Of a stretch of 64,000 nucleotides of DNA, positions 52,790 to 61,878 are shown in pieces; the stretch's first letter is position 1, and each line of letters begins with the position of its first letter. Source of the DNA: Arcobacteraceae bacterium (GTDB lineage: Bacteria; Campylobacterota; Campylobacteria; Campylobacterales; Arcobacteraceae); assembly GCA_021107755.1 (NCBI GenBank), contig JAIOSF010000013.1:62001-126000 (forward strand). Reading direction: 5' to 3'. The notes below the pieces were generated by a model. That model was not told the origin of the DNA and did no database searches. It worked only from the letters and a program-made list of their open reading frames with translations. Made by a program: the position numbers and the translations under genes.

Positions 52790-53637
52790 TTTTCCTCTTT
52801 TTGTTTAAAATGGTGATTTTGGCACTTACACTCAAAATCACCCTTAATAGTTTTAGCAAATACATTTAACTCTATATTATGTTTTCTTGCTATTTTATTT
52901 ATTTTATTTATATTCTTTTTATCAAATGTAAATAACACTTCATACTCTTCTCCACTACAACCTACTTTAGCAGGAATATCTGTAAAAAATTCAAACCCCA
53001 CCTTATTGGCTTTACTTAATCTTTCAAGCTCAAAAAATAAACCATCAGATATATCCATAGCACTATTTATATAGGGTGCTATCTCATAAAAAAACTTTGG
53101 GTGTAACTTTGGTTTAATAAATTTTGATTTTTTAGAAACTTGTTTTCCCTCTAGCAATAAATTTAAATCTCTTTTAACACTTCCAAGCTCCCCCGTATAA
53201 CAAACTAAATCATCTCTTTTAGTTCCTGTTCGTAAAGTTGGTTTTTTTGTTGTTGAGATAATTGTTACAGATATATCTAGTTTTTCATTAGAGATTGTAT
53301 CGCCACCTATAATTTCACAGTTAAATTTTTTTGCAGTTTTATTAAAGCCACTTGCTAGTGCATCTAACTCTTTTTTCCCATAATGTGGTGGAATAGCAAC
53401 ACTTAAAAGCGCATATTTAGGCTTTGCATTCATAACAATAGCATCACTTATATTGATTAACATCGCTTTTTGTGCTATTTGTTCTAAACTCATCCAAGAG
53501 GTTTTAAAATGAACATTTTCAAAAAAAGCATCCATACTGTAGACATACTTTCCTACAACAGCACCATCATCACCTATAAATTTTGATTTGATAAATTGAT
53601 TGATAAAATATTGTTCTTTATTTTTTATTTGACTCAT
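52786..53637 (-). CDS. thiL: Thiamine-monophosphate kinase ThiL
   Basis: ThiL phosphorylates thiamine monophosphate to the active diphosphate. The 283-residue protein shows FIGDDGAVVGKYVYSMDAFFENVHF, where the GDDGA metal-binding motif is typical. MLINISDAIVMNAKPKYALLSVAIP, IGGDTIS and YINSAMDISDGLFFEL follow. The C-terminal domain is about 30 residues shorter than in E. coli, which is usual for Campylobacterota. It lies divergent to murA, with 62 bases between. Confidence 0.91.
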   Translation of the reverse strand: MSQIKNKEQYFINQFIKSKFIGDDGAVVGKYVYSMDAFFENVHFKTSWMSLEQIAQKAMLINISDAIVMNAKPKYALLSVAIPPHYGKKELDALASGFNKTAKKFNCEIIGGDTISNEKLDISVTIISTTKKPTLRTGTKRDDLVCYTGELGSVKRDLNLLLEGKQVSKKSKFIKPKLHPKFFYEIAPYINSAMDISDGLFFELERLSKANKVGFEFFTDIPAKVGCSGEEYEVLFTFDKKNINKINKIARKHNIELNVFAKTIKGDFECKCQNHHFKQKEEK

Positions 53638-53699
53638 AAAGGAGATTATAGCATTTTATAGATATAATATTGGCTATTTTTTCAAAAAGGAAGCAACAG

Positions 53700-54968
53700 T
53701 TGGATTATTTAAAAGTAATAGGTAAAAAGAAATTAAATGGAAGTGTTAAAATAAGTGGAGCAAAGAATGCAGCGTTACCTCTTTTGGCATCTACAATTTT
53801 ATCTTCAAATAGTATAAAAATCTCAAATTTACCAGATGTAGTAGATATCAATACACTACTAAAACTTTTAGAGATGTTGGGTTCAACTTATAATAAAAAC
53901 AATAATATATTAACAATAGACTCAACAACTGTAGATCAAACAAAAGCAACTTATGATATTGTAAAAACAATGAGAGCTTCAATATTAGTTTTAGGCCCTT
54001 TACTTACTAGGTTTGGTCACTGTGAAGTATCACTTCCTGGTGGTTGTGCCATAGGTCAAAGACCTGTTGATTTACACCTAAAAGCCTTAGAGCAAATGGG
54101 TGCAACTATTGAGATAAAAAATGGTTATATCGAAGCAAAAGCACCACAAGGTTTACAAGGTGCTACAATAGTATTTGATAAAATTACAGTAACAGGAACT
54201 GAAAATATTGTAATGGCAGCAGCACTAGCTAGCGGAGTTACGACTATAGTAAATGCGGCAAGAGAACCAGAGGTTGTACAACTTTGTGAAGTGTTACAAG
54301 ACGCAGGACTTCAAATAGATGGGATAGGAAGTAATACACTTAAAATTGTTGGTTCTAATAAAAAACTGTTACCTTTTAAAGATTTTAAAATTATACCAGA
54401 TAGAATAGAAGCTGGAACATATTTGTGTGCTGGGGCTATTACAAACTCTATCTTAAAAGTAGAAAATGTAGAGCCAGCACACCTTGAGGCTGTTTTATCA
54501 AAACTTGAAGAGATGGGTTTCTCAGTATTAATAGAGGAAAATAATATTACACTCTTACCTGCAAATAAGGTAAAAACTGTCAATATAGTAACTACAGAAT
54601 ATCCGGGTTTCCCAACAGATATGCAAGCGCAATTTATGGCATTATCAACTATGGCTGATGGTGTAAGTATTATTGATGAAAAATTATTTGAAAATAGATT
54701 TATGCATGTAAGTGAACTTATAAGAATGGGTGCGGATATTACTTTAAATGGTACTGTAGCAACTATAAAAGGGACTCCAAAAGAACTTTATGGTGCAGAT
54801 GTAATGGCTACAGACTTACGAGCAAGTAGTGCTTTAGTTTTAGCAGCACTTGTAGCAAATGGGGAAACAAATATTCATAGAATTTATCACCTTGATAGAG
54901 GATATGATAAACTTGAAGAGAAACTAACAAATCTAGGGGCTAATATCACTAGAGATAAGGAAAAGTAA
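53700..54968 (+). CDS. murA: UDP-N-acetylglucosamine 1-carboxyvinyltransferase MurA
   Basis: MurA performs the first committed step of peptidoglycan synthesis. The 422-residue form starts at TTG 53700, which follows AAGGAAG by six bases. The in-frame TTG at 53670 has no ribosome site. Family blocks are [37 protein letters not shown], and [15 protein letters not shown], whose cysteine is the catalytic residue that fosfomycin attacks. [32 protein letters not shown] and [16 protein letters not shown] complete the pattern. It is followed by argF after four bases. Confidence 0.95.
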   Translation: MDYLKVIGKKKLNGSVKISGAKNAALPLLASTILSSNSIKISNLPDVVDINTLLKLLEMLGSTYNKNNNILTIDSTTVDQTKATYDIVKTMRASILVLGPLLTRFGHCEVSLPGGCAIGQRPVDLHLKALEQMGATIEIKNGYIEAKAPQGLQGATIVFDKITVTGTENIVMAAALASGVTTIVNAAREPEVVQLCEVLQDAGLQIDGIGSNTLKIVGSNKKLLPFKDFKIIPDRIEAGTYLCAGAITNSILKVENVEPAHLEAVLSKLEEMGFSVLIEENNITLLPANKVKTVNIVTTEYPGFPTDMQAQFMALSTMADGVSIIDEKLFENRFMHVSELIRMGADITLNGTVATIKGTPKELYGADVMATDLRASSALVLAALVANGETNIHRIYHLDRGYDKLEEKLTNLGANITRDKEK

Positions 54969-54972
54969 CATT

Positions 54973-55902
54973 ATGAGACATTTTTTAACACTAAAAGATT
55001 ATTCAAAAGAGGAGATTGTTGAGATAATTACTCTAGCAATTCAAATCAAAAAAGAGACAAAAGAGAATATTTTTAAAAAATATATGCCAAACAAAACATT
55101 GGGTATGATTTTTGCGAAAAGCAGTACTCGAACTCGTGTTAGTTTTGAAACAGGTATTTATCAACTTGGTGGTATTGGATTGTTTTTAAGTTCAAATGAT
55201 ATTCAACTAGGACGCGGTGAACCTATAAGTGATACAAGTAGAGTTATCTCTCGTATGGTTGATATGATTATGATAAGAAATGATTCTCAAGAGGAGCTTG
55301 AAGAGTTTGCGTCATACTCAAAAGTACCTGTTATCAATGGATTAACTGATAAATACCACCCAGTACAGCTTATGGCTGATTATCTCACAATCATTGAACA
55401 TGACTTGCAAAATAATTTAAGAGTTGCTTATGTTGGTGATGGAAATAATATGACTCACTCTTGGCTTATGTTAGCTGCACAAATGGGATTTGAACTTAGA
55501 ATTGCAACACCAAAAGGGTATGAAGTAGATAAAGATATCTATTTTGAAGCGATGCAAATTGCTAAAAAAACTGGTGCAATTATCACAACAACAGATGATC
55601 CAAAAGAAGCTATAGAGGGTGCAACAGTTGTTACAACAGATACTTGGGTATCAATGGGGCAAGAGGATGAAAAAGAAAAAAGAATCAAAGACTTCAAAGG
55701 GTTTATGGTAGATGAAGCGATGATGAGTTTAGCTGATCCAAAAGCTATCTTTTTACATTGTTTACCTGCTTATAGAGAATATGAAGTAAGTACTGAAACT
55801 TTTGAAAAACATAGTGAAGTTGTATTTAGTGAAGCAGAAAATAGACTTCATGCACAAAAAGCTATTATGGTATGGCTTGATAAAAAGAGAGATGAAAAAT
55901 AG
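54973..55902 (+). CDS. argF: Ornithine carbamoyltransferase ArgF
   Basis: ArgF joins carbamoyl phosphate and ornithine to citrulline in arginine synthesis. The 309-residue protein has the carbamoyl-phosphate loop [10 protein letters not shown], then [47 protein letters not shown] and [12 protein letters not shown]. The [10 protein letters not shown] motif near the end contains the ornithine-binding cysteine and distinguishes it from aspartate carbamoyltransferase. It lies in a plus-strand run with murA and hemN, with no gap to hemN. Confidence 0.95.
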   Translation: MRHFLTLKDYSKEEIVEIITLAIQIKKETKENIFKKYMPNKTLGMIFAKSSTRTRVSFETGIYQLGGIGLFLSSNDIQLGRGEPISDTSRVISRMVDMIMIRNDSQEELEEFASYSKVPVINGLTDKYHPVQLMADYLTIIEHDLQNNLRVAYVGDGNNMTHSWLMLAAQMGFELRIATPKGYEVDKDIYFEAMQIAKKTGAIITTTDDPKEAIEGATVVTTDTWVSMGQEDEKEKRIKDFKGFMVDEAMMSLADPKAIFLHCLPAYREYEVSTETFEKHSEVVFSEAENRLHAQKAIMVWLDKKRDEK

Positions 55903-57270
55903 ATGATTGATTTTAGTAAGTTTGAAAAATATTCACGACCAGGACCTAGATATACTAGTTATCCAACAGCACCTGAGTTTCATACAAATTTTACACAAAA
56001 TGATTTAATAGAGAAATTCAAATCTCAAAGTGATGATAGACCATTGTCCCTTTACATACATATCCCTTTTTGTAGAAGTGCTTGTTATTTTTGTGGTTGT
56101 AATGTAATTTTTACAAGTAAAGAGGATAAGAAGGTTACCTATATTGAGTATCTAAAAAAAGAGCTAAAAATATTAGCACAACACTTAAATACAAATAGAA
56201 CAGTTACTCAAATGCACTTTGGAGGCGGAACCCCTACTTTTCTAAGCGCGCCTCAGCTTAAAGAGGTTCTTGATGCTATTAGAGGAACTTTCCCAAACTT
56301 TAGTGATGATGCTGAAATTTCCTGTGAAATAGATCCTCGGTACTTTACTAAAGAGCATATGGATGTATTAAAAGAGGCAGGGACAAATCGTGTGAGCTTT
56401 GGAGTACAAGATTTAGACCCAAAAGTGCAAGAAACAATCCATAGAATACAGCCATTTGAAACTACACAAAATGTAGTTAAAATAGCAAGAGATGCTGGAA
56501 TTAAGTCTATTAACATTGATTTAATCTATGGGCTACCATACCAAACAAAAGAGACTTTTGCTAAAACAATACGAGATATAGTTAAACTAAACCCAGATAG
56601 ATTAGCTGTATTTAACTATGCCCATGTACCTTGGATGATGAAAACACAAAGAAAGTTTGATGAAACAACATTTGCGCCACCATCTACAAAATTAGAGATA
56701 TTAAAAGATTGTATAGAGTTTTTTGAATCAACTGGATATAAAATGGTTGGGATGGATCACTTTGCAAAGCCAGAAGATGAGCTTTTTAAAGCTATTCAAA
56801 AAGGTGAACTTCATAGAAACTTCCAAGGATACACTACAAAAGGTGGTGCTGACTTAATAGGTATTGGTGTCACTTCAATTGGTGATGGTGTTGATTATTA
56901 TGTACAAAACTTCAAAGATTTAAAAACCTATGAGGAAGCTATAGATGCTGGAAATTTACCAGTATTTAAAGGTTATAAACTCAATGATGATGATATATTA
57001 AGACAATATGTTATCATGGAATTAATGTCAAACTTTAGCTTAGATATAAAACGATGTGAAGAAAAGTTTAATATTAATTTTAAAGAGTATTTTAGTGATG
57101 CACTAAAAGCTCTTGAAGAGTTTAAAGAAGCAGAACTTTTAACTATAAGTGATAATAAAATAGAAGCAAACTCTACAGGTGCTATGCTAATACGAAATAT
57201 ATCTATGCCTTTTGATGCATATTTAAACAATATACCTGAAGATAAAAGAAGATTCAGTAAAACAATATAA
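55903..57270 (+). CDS. hemN: Oxygen-independent coproporphyrinogen III oxidase HemN
   Basis: A radical-SAM enzyme of 455 residues that decarboxylates two propionates of coproporphyrinogen III without oxygen, in heme synthesis. The N-terminus has the true HemN signature PGPRYTSYPTAP, missing from HemW-like proteins. The cluster cysteines are in FCRSACYFCGCN. MHFGGGTPTFL, VSFGVQDLDPKVQETIHRIQ, IDLIYGLPYQT and the C-terminal GYKLNDDDILRQYVI are further blocks. The start directly follows the argF stop. Confidence 0.94.
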   Translation: MIDFSKFEKYSRPGPRYTSYPTAPEFHTNFTQNDLIEKFKSQSDDRPLSLYIHIPFCRSACYFCGCNVIFTSKEDKKVTYIEYLKKELKILAQHLNTNRTVTQMHFGGGTPTFLSAPQLKEVLDAIRGTFPNFSDDAEISCEIDPRYFTKEHMDVLKEAGTNRVSFGVQDLDPKVQETIHRIQPFETTQNVVKIARDAGIKSINIDLIYGLPYQTKETFAKTIRDIVKLNPDRLAVFNYAHVPWMMKTQRKFDETTFAPPSTKLEILKDCIEFFESTGYKMVGMDHFAKPEDELFKAIQKGELHRNFQGYTTKGGADLIGIGVTSIGDGVDYYVQNFKDLKTYEEAIDAGNLPVFKGYKLNDDDILRQYVIMELMSNFSLDIKRCEEKFNINFKEYFSDALKALEEFKEAELLTISDNKIEANSTGAMLIRNISMPFDAYLNNIPEDKRRFSKTI

Positions 57271-57280
57271 GGGAAAACTG

Positions 57281-58615
57281 ATGTTACCTACAGTTGAAGA
57301 GATTTGTACCAAAGATATAGTAACTATTGGTATAAATCGTACCCTAGAAGAAGCTGTTAAAGTAATGACAAAAAGAAATGTAAGAAGTATCCTTGTTGTT
57401 AGTAATAGTTCTCAAGAGTATTTTATACTTACAGTAAATGACACTATCTCTTACAGAATCAATAATATACCACTAAAAGCAAAACTTTGTGACTTACCCC
57501 TCAAAGAAGCTAAACAAATTGATGCAAAAATTAATATTTTAGAGATAATAAATCAAGAGAATGAAGTATATGAATATATGGTTGTAGTTTTTGAAAATAA
57601 ACTCATCGGAATTATCTCTCAAACAGATATAATCAATAATATTGACCCTCAAATTTTAATGCAAAAACAAAGTGTAGGAAATTTAATCTTACAATATACC
57701 GCGATGACTATATACCAAGATGAATCAGCTTTAAATGCTATTAAAATAATGGAAACAAAACATATTGACTCACTTTTAGTTGTAGATGATACACAAAACC
57801 CTATTGGTATTTTTACTACAAAAGATTTTCTTACTATTATTAGTAATAATTCTAATTTAAAACTCCCTATAAAAGAGTATATGAGTACCCCTTTAGAGAC
57901 AGTACCTACAAATATTACAATAGCAGATGCTATAAGGTTTATTCAAAAGAAACATTTTAAAAGAATAGTTATAACAGATACAAAAGGAAAAGTTTCTGGT
58001 GTTATAACACAAACTGAACTTTTACGATTGCTTAACAATAAATGGATAGAGATAATTAGACAAAGAGGTACTGAGCTTTCAATTATAAATAAAAAACTTA
58101 TAGAAAGAACCGCTTCTTTGGAAGAAAAAGCCTCAACAGATTTTTTAACAAAGTTATATAATAGAAGAAAGTTTGATTCATTAATAGAATATGAAATAAA
58201 ACAAATACAAAGATACAATGATAAGGATTTATCCCTAATACTATTAGATATAGATGGATTTAAATATATAAATGACTCCTACGGACATGATGTTGGTGAT
58301 ATAATTTTAAAAGATATTGCAAAGATAATAAAACTTTCAATAAGAGAAAGTGATGTCTCATGTAGATGGGGAGGAGAAGAGTTTGCTATTTGTTTATCAC
58401 ATACTGATATAAATGATTCTTTATTAGTTGCTCAGAAAATTAGACAAACTATAGAATCATTTACTTTTACACAAGAGCTAAAAATAACTTGTTCTTTTGG
58501 AGTATCACAACTACACTCAGCAGATACCTATATAGAACTATTTAAAAGAGCTGACGAGGCACTATATAAGGCGAAAAATAATGGTAAAAATAGAGTTGAG
58601 ATAGAACATATTTAG
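57281..58615 (+). CDS. Diguanylate cyclase with N-terminal CBS domains
   Basis: A soluble 444-residue protein. The first 125 residues hold a degenerate pair of CBS-type units. A clearer CBS pair lies at about 140-260 (ALNAIKIMETKHIDSLLVVDD and ADAIRFIQKKHFKRIVITDT are the core helices and strands). A short coiled coil joins it to a GGDEF domain with FLTKLYNRRKF, LDIDGFKYINDSYGHDVGD and the intact WGGEEF. An RESD inhibitory site precedes it. CBS pairs usually bind adenine nucleotides, so c-di-GMP output may follow the energy state; this is inference. It starts 10 bases after hemN. Confidence 0.9.
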   Translation: MLPTVEEICTKDIVTIGINRTLEEAVKVMTKRNVRSILVVSNSSQEYFILTVNDTISYRINNIPLKAKLCDLPLKEAKQIDAKINILEIINQENEVYEYMVVVFENKLIGIISQTDIINNIDPQILMQKQSVGNLILQYTAMTIYQDESALNAIKIMETKHIDSLLVVDDTQNPIGIFTTKDFLTIISNNSNLKLPIKEYMSTPLETVPTNITIADAIRFIQKKHFKRIVITDTKGKVSGVITQTELLRLLNNKWIEIIRQRGTELSIINKKLIERTASLEEKASTDFLTKLYNRRKFDSLIEYEIKQIQRYNDKDLSLILLDIDGFKYINDSYGHDVGDIILKDIAKIIKLSIRESDVSCRWGGEEFAICLSHTDINDSLLVAQKIRQTIESFTFTQELKITCSFGVSQLHSADTYIELFKRADEALYKAKNNGKNRVEIEHI

Positions 58616-58634
58616 TTTTTAACCAACTTTTCGA

Positions 58635-58640
58635 TATAAT
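58635..58640 (+). promoter_or_regulatory. Possible -10 element of aspS
   Basis: TATAAT (in TTCGATATAATCC) lies 52 bases before the TTG start of aspS, in a 77-base AT-rich gap. An AAAAGGGA ribosome site follows at the right distance. A second AT-rich copy (ATAATATAATAA) is closer to the gene, so the exact promoter is uncertain. Confidence 0.45.
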
Positions 58641-58692
58641 CCAAAAAATCATTAAATAATATAATAAAAAACTAACTTAAAAGGGAATATTT

Positions 58693-60444
58693 TTGAGAAC
58701 ACATTATTGTACAGATGTAACAGAAACAAACATAGGTGAAACGGTAACAGTAGCTGGTTGGGTAAACAGTAGAAGAGACCATGGTGGTCTTATCTTTATA
58801 GATTTAAGAGACAAAGGTGGATTAGTTCAACTAGTTTGTGACCCAGCTGACAATAAAGAAGCTTGGGAAGTTGCTGAAAAAGTAAGAGATGAGTTTGTTT
58901 TAATAGCAACTGGAAAAGTAAGAGCTAGAGGTGAAGGGTTAGAAAACCCAAATCTTGTAACTGGTAAAATAGAGATTGTTCTTGAAAACTTAGTTATAGA
59001 AAATAGATCAAAGCCTATGCCATTTGATTTAAATGATGAAAAAGTAAATGAAGAGATCAAATTAAGAAATAGATTTTTAGAGCTAAGATCAACAAAATCT
59101 TATGAGATATTTAAACTTAGATCAACTGCAAATATAGCAGTTAGAAACTGTTTAAATGAGATGGATTTTTTAGATGTTGAAACTCCAATTTTAACAAAAT
59201 CAACTCCAGAGGGAGCAAGAGATTATCTAGTACCTTCAAGAGTTCATCATGGTGAGTTCTATGCGCTACCACAATCTCCACAACTATTTAAACAACTTTT
59301 AATGGTATCTGGATTTGATAAATATTTCCAAATAGCAAAATGTTTTAGAGATGAAGATTTAAGAGCAGATAGACAACCTGAATTTACTCAAATAGATGTT
59401 GAGATGTCATTTTGTACACAAGAAGATGTTATCAAAGTAGCTGAAAAACTTATCCACGATACATTTAAAGCGTGTGGAAAAGATGTACCTACAACATTCC
59501 CAAGAATGACATACAAAGATGCTATGGAGAAATACGGGTCTGATAAACCAGATATGAGATTTGGTATGGCTATGGTTGATGTGGATGATATTTTTATCAA
59601 CTCTACAAATGAGATATTCTCAAATATCGCAGCAAACTCAACAAAAAATAGAATCAAAGCACTAAAATGTCCAAACGGAGATAATATCTTCTCAAAAAGA
59701 CAAATGAAAGGTTTTGAGGACTATGTAAGAAAATTTGGAGCAAGTGGTCTTGGGTACTTTCAAATGAAAGAGGATGGATTAAAAGGTCCATTAACTAAGT
59801 TCTTCTCTGAAGCTGATTTAGAAGAGATTGTTAAAAGAACTAAGCTTGAAGTTGGAGATGTAGTATTCTTCGGTGCTGGAGATAAAAAAACAGTACTTGA
59901 CTATATGGGAAGATTTAGACTTTTCTTAGCAGAACAAATGGATATTATCCCAGCTGATGCTTTTGAGTTCTTATGGGTTGTTGATTTCCCTATGTTTGAA
60001 ACTGTTGATGGGAGAACAAAAGCACTTCACCATCCATTTACAATGCCAAAATCATTAGATGATATTAGTGATTTAGAAGATATTGAATCTATCGCTTACG
60101 ATATCGTTCTAAATGGTACAGAGCTTGGTGGTGGAAGTATCAGAATTCACAAACAAGAGATTCAAGATAAAGTATTTAAACTTATGGGGATCAGTGATGA
60201 GGAAGCTAGAGAAAAATTTGGTTTCTTACTAGATGCACTAGAGTTTGGTGCACCTCCACATGGTGGTTTTGCTTTAGGTTTTGATAGAATGATTATGCTT
60301 CTTGCTGGTACTGATAGTATTAGAGATGTTATAGCATTCCCAAAAACACAAAAAGCACAATGTCTTCTAACACAAGCACCAAGTGCTGTTGATGAAGAGC
60401 AATTAAAAGAACTAGCTTTAAGAATTAGAAAGACTGAAGCGTAG
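58693..60444 (+). CDS. aspS: Aspartyl-tRNA synthetase AspS
   Basis: A bacterial-type class IIb synthetase of 583 residues. The N-terminal anticodon-binding OB domain (about 1-110) shows [19 protein letters not shown]. Class II motif 2 follows in [26 protein letters not shown] insertion domain lies at about 290-400. Motif 3 is [15 protein letters not shown] near the end. In Campylobacterota AspRS is commonly non-discriminating and also charges tRNA-Asn for GatCAB, which would apply here if no AsnRS exists elsewhere. The start is TTG. A clear terminator follows. Confidence 0.96.
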   Translation: MRTHYCTDVTETNIGETVTVAGWVNSRRDHGGLIFIDLRDKGGLVQLVCDPADNKEAWEVAEKVRDEFVLIATGKVRARGEGLENPNLVTGKIEIVLENLVIENRSKPMPFDLNDEKVNEEIKLRNRFLELRSTKSYEIFKLRSTANIAVRNCLNEMDFLDVETPILTKSTPEGARDYLVPSRVHHGEFYALPQSPQLFKQLLMVSGFDKYFQIAKCFRDEDLRADRQPEFTQIDVEMSFCTQEDVIKVAEKLIHDTFKACGKDVPTTFPRMTYKDAMEKYGSDKPDMRFGMAMVDVDDIFINSTNEIFSNIAANSTKNRIKALKCPNGDNIFSKRQMKGFEDYVRKFGASGLGYFQMKEDGLKGPLTKFFSEADLEEIVKRTKLEVGDVVFFGAGDKKTVLDYMGRFRLFLAEQMDIIPADAFEFLWVVDFPMFETVDGRTKALHHPFTMPKSLDDISDLEDIESIAYDIVLNGTELGGGSIRIHKQEIQDKVFKLMGISDEEAREKFGFLLDALEFGAPPHGGFALGFDRMIMLLAGTDSIRDVIAFPKTQKAQCLLTQAPSAVDEEQLKELALRIRKTEA

Positions 60445-60465
60445 TATTTTTAATTAATTCAAACT

Positions 60466-60497
60466 AAAAAGGTGAGATAAAAGTCTTGCCTTTTTTT
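60466..60497 (+). terminator. Intrinsic terminator after aspS
   Basis: AAAAAGGTGAGA (60466-60477) pairs over its full length with TCTTGCCTTTTT (from 60484), including two G-U pairs, around a six-base loop. A seven-T run ends at 60497. It closes the aspS transcript 22 bases after the stop, just before the 3' end of the convergent integrase pseudogene. Confidence 0.8.
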
Positions 60498-60501
60498 ATG
60501 G

Positions 60502-61497
60502 TTAAAAATCTAAGGGAGATTTTATATCACTTTTGTTTAGTTCTTTTACGATGTGGGTATAAATCATCGTAGTTTCTATTGATTTATGCCCTAGTAACTC
60601 TTGTATGCCTCTTATATCTGTACCATTCTGTAAAAGATGAGTTGCGTAAGAGTGTCTAAAGATATGAGCTGTTACTCTTTTGTCTATATTTGATTTTGTT
60701 ACAGCATTTTTTATATTTCTACTTAAAGTTACATCTAAAATATGATGCCGTCTTTGTTCACCACTTCTTGGGTCTGTTGAGATTTATCCATAGGAAATAT
60801 ATATTGCCATTTAGTCTCATATTTAGCCTTGGGGAATTTTCGCTCTAATGCATAAGGTATATATACACTACCATAGCCATCGTTTAAATCTTTTTGGTGT
60901 AGCTCTTTTACTTTTTGTACTTGAATTTTGAGTTCTTCCTTTATTTTCAAAGGAAGTGGTAAAGTTCTGTCTTTTAAAGATTTACTATCCCAAATATAAA
61001 TTTTGTCAAATCCAAAATCGATGTCTTTTATGCGAATATTTTGCACCTCTTTCATTCTAAGACCACATCCGTATGCCCTGACTAAAAGGAGGAAATGCCC
61101 TTGGGGTGCATAGCTTTATCATAAGCTGATAGATACCTTTCATATTTATGATTATATTTTTAACTTCATCCATTGTAAGCACTATAGGAATATGCTTCCT
61201 TTCTTGTGCTCTTAAAGCTTGTATATTCTGATCTTTTAATGATATATTTAAAACTTGCTCATATAAAAATAATATTGCATTGAACGCTTGATTTTGAGTG
61301 GTTGGAGATACATTTAATTTTGAAGCAAGGTGGGTGAGAAATTGTTCGATCTCAATTTTTCCCATATCTTTAGGGTGTCTTTTATTATGATAAAGTATAT
61401 ATCTTTTTGCCCATCCGATATAACTTTGCTCTGTTTTTATGCTATAGTGTTTAAATCTAATTTTATCTTTCATAATATCTAATAATTTTTTACCCAT
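60502..61497 (-). pseudogene. intI: Integron integrase IntI, broken by an insertion and a frameshift
   Basis: Three reading frames together give a complete tyrosine recombinase of the IntI group (319 residues once repaired). The N-terminal SAM-like domain (MGKKLLDIMKDKIR to about residue 105) leads to the catalytic domain with R in GCGLRMKE, K in DSKSLKDRT, HIFRH, LLGHKS and TMIYTH. The integron-specific insertion is clear: LHQKDLNDGYGSVYIPYALE, and later [11 protein letters not shown]. Lesion 1 is a 37-base insertion at 61074-61110, which causes a stop soon after. Lesion 2 is a one-base deletion near 60779. All catalytic residues remain, so inactivation looks recent. The start ATG has a GAAGG ribosome site. 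Confidence 0.92.
61074..61110 (-). repeat. 37-base GC-rich insertion inside intI, flanked by TA
   Basis: Relative to the expected IntI reading (KL then YGCGLR), exactly 37 extra bases are present. The insert is about half G+C, against about 30 percent around it. On the intI strand it begins TGCACCCCAAGGGCA and ends GTCAGGGCA, with TA on each side, so its ends are imperfect inverted repeats (TATGCACCC and the complement of GGGCATA). This looks like a tiny mobile element, a deletion remnant or a solo footprint with a TA duplication. Removing it restores the frame exactly. Confidence 0.6.
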
Positions 61498-61534
61498 AAC
61501 TTTACCTTCAATATATTTATCATTTTGTTAAACT

Positions 61535-61553
61535 ATTAAGATTTTCTCTTAAT
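61535..61553. promoter_or_regulatory. Dyad 1 upstream of intI (ATTAAG-N7-CTTAAT)
   Basis: ATTAAG at 61535-61540 and CTTAAT at 61548-61553 form a six-base dyad with a seven-base centre, 38 bases before the intI ATG. Its centre is 40 bases from that of dyad 2, which has the same seven-base centre length. The place overlaps where the intI promoter would be, so an operator is plausible. Confidence 0.4.
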
Positions 61554-61566
61554 ATCCATACTTTTT

Positions 61567-61601
61567 GATAAGCTATTAAGGGTATATCTTAATAGCTTAT
61601 C
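61567..61601. promoter_or_regulatory. Dyad 2 in the attI-like region, 14-base perfect inverted repeat
   Basis: GATAAGCTATTAAG (61567-61580) and CTTAATAGCTTATC (61588-61601) are a perfect 14-base inverted repeat around GGTATAT. It contains the half-site of dyad 1. It could be an operator, or an RNA hairpin that ends readthrough on the minus strand (followed there by AAAAAGTATGG, so not a classic terminator). Confidence 0.55.
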
Positions 61602-61776
61602 ACTTTTTTAGGTAAAGAATTATATCTATACTTTAAAATTTACCTAAAAAAAGTTGCATATTGCAATCTTTTTAAATATTTCAAACTCTACTTCTTTTAT
61701 TTAAAGGCTTTAAAATAAATAAATATCTTAACATATAAAATGATTGCCTATTAAGAAATTTTAGGGGTAAATTGTA

Positions 61777-61782
61777 TATAAT
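61777..61782 (+). promoter_or_regulatory. Candidate cassette promoter (Pc-like) -10 element
   Basis: TATAAT in TTGTATATAATGTATT lies 22 bases left of the cassette boundary and about 100 bases before the CD-NTase start, reading into the cassette. No strong -35 box is seen, which is common in this phylum. Placed in attI, it would drive whichever cassette is first. Confidence 0.5.
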
Positions 61783-61878
61783 GTATTACCAATAAATAGT
61801 TATAGCCTAATTGAAATGGAAAAGATTGAAAATTACATATCAAGTTAAACTACAAAAAAATTAAAGGAAAAGTTGATT

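Larger units (their letters stand above)
61498..61799. other. attI-like region between intI and the first cassette
   Basis: These 302 bases contain no gene. They hold two dyads with half-site ATTAAG (see separate entries), a third CTATTAAG at 61748-61755, a GTTAAAC core-like heptamer at 61527, a TATAAT box at 61777 and, at the right edge, GTTATAG (61799-61805), which is the proposed recombination point. In integrons attI lies directly next to the 5' end of intI, and cassettes are inserted on its far side, as seen here. Integrase binding sites cannot be confirmed by eye. Confidence 0.65.

Noticed and set aside
60735-61055. A separate 106-residue gene starting at the second frame of the integrase
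   Set aside because: It begins inside the IntI catalytic domain and ends at the second frameshift. It has no independent start signal and is the middle fragment of intI.
61074-61110. Programmed translational bypass or frameshift across the 37-base insertion
   Set aside because: No matched take-off and landing codons were found, and a second unrelated lesion downstream would still break the product.
61057-61497. An intact 146-residue integrase-like gene
   Set aside because: Its last 18 codons (after KL) are read from the 37-base insertion and out of frame. The true continuation is found in the neighbouring frames, so it is part of the pseudogene.
61527-61533. GTTAAAC as the left boundary of the first cassette
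   Set aside because: It fits GTTRRRY but is not complementary to the attC R'' box CTATAAC. GTTATAG at 61799 is.
61844-61850. Second GTTAAAC as the cassette boundary
   Set aside because: Same reason as above; it also lies inside the cassette as defined by the complementary heptamers.
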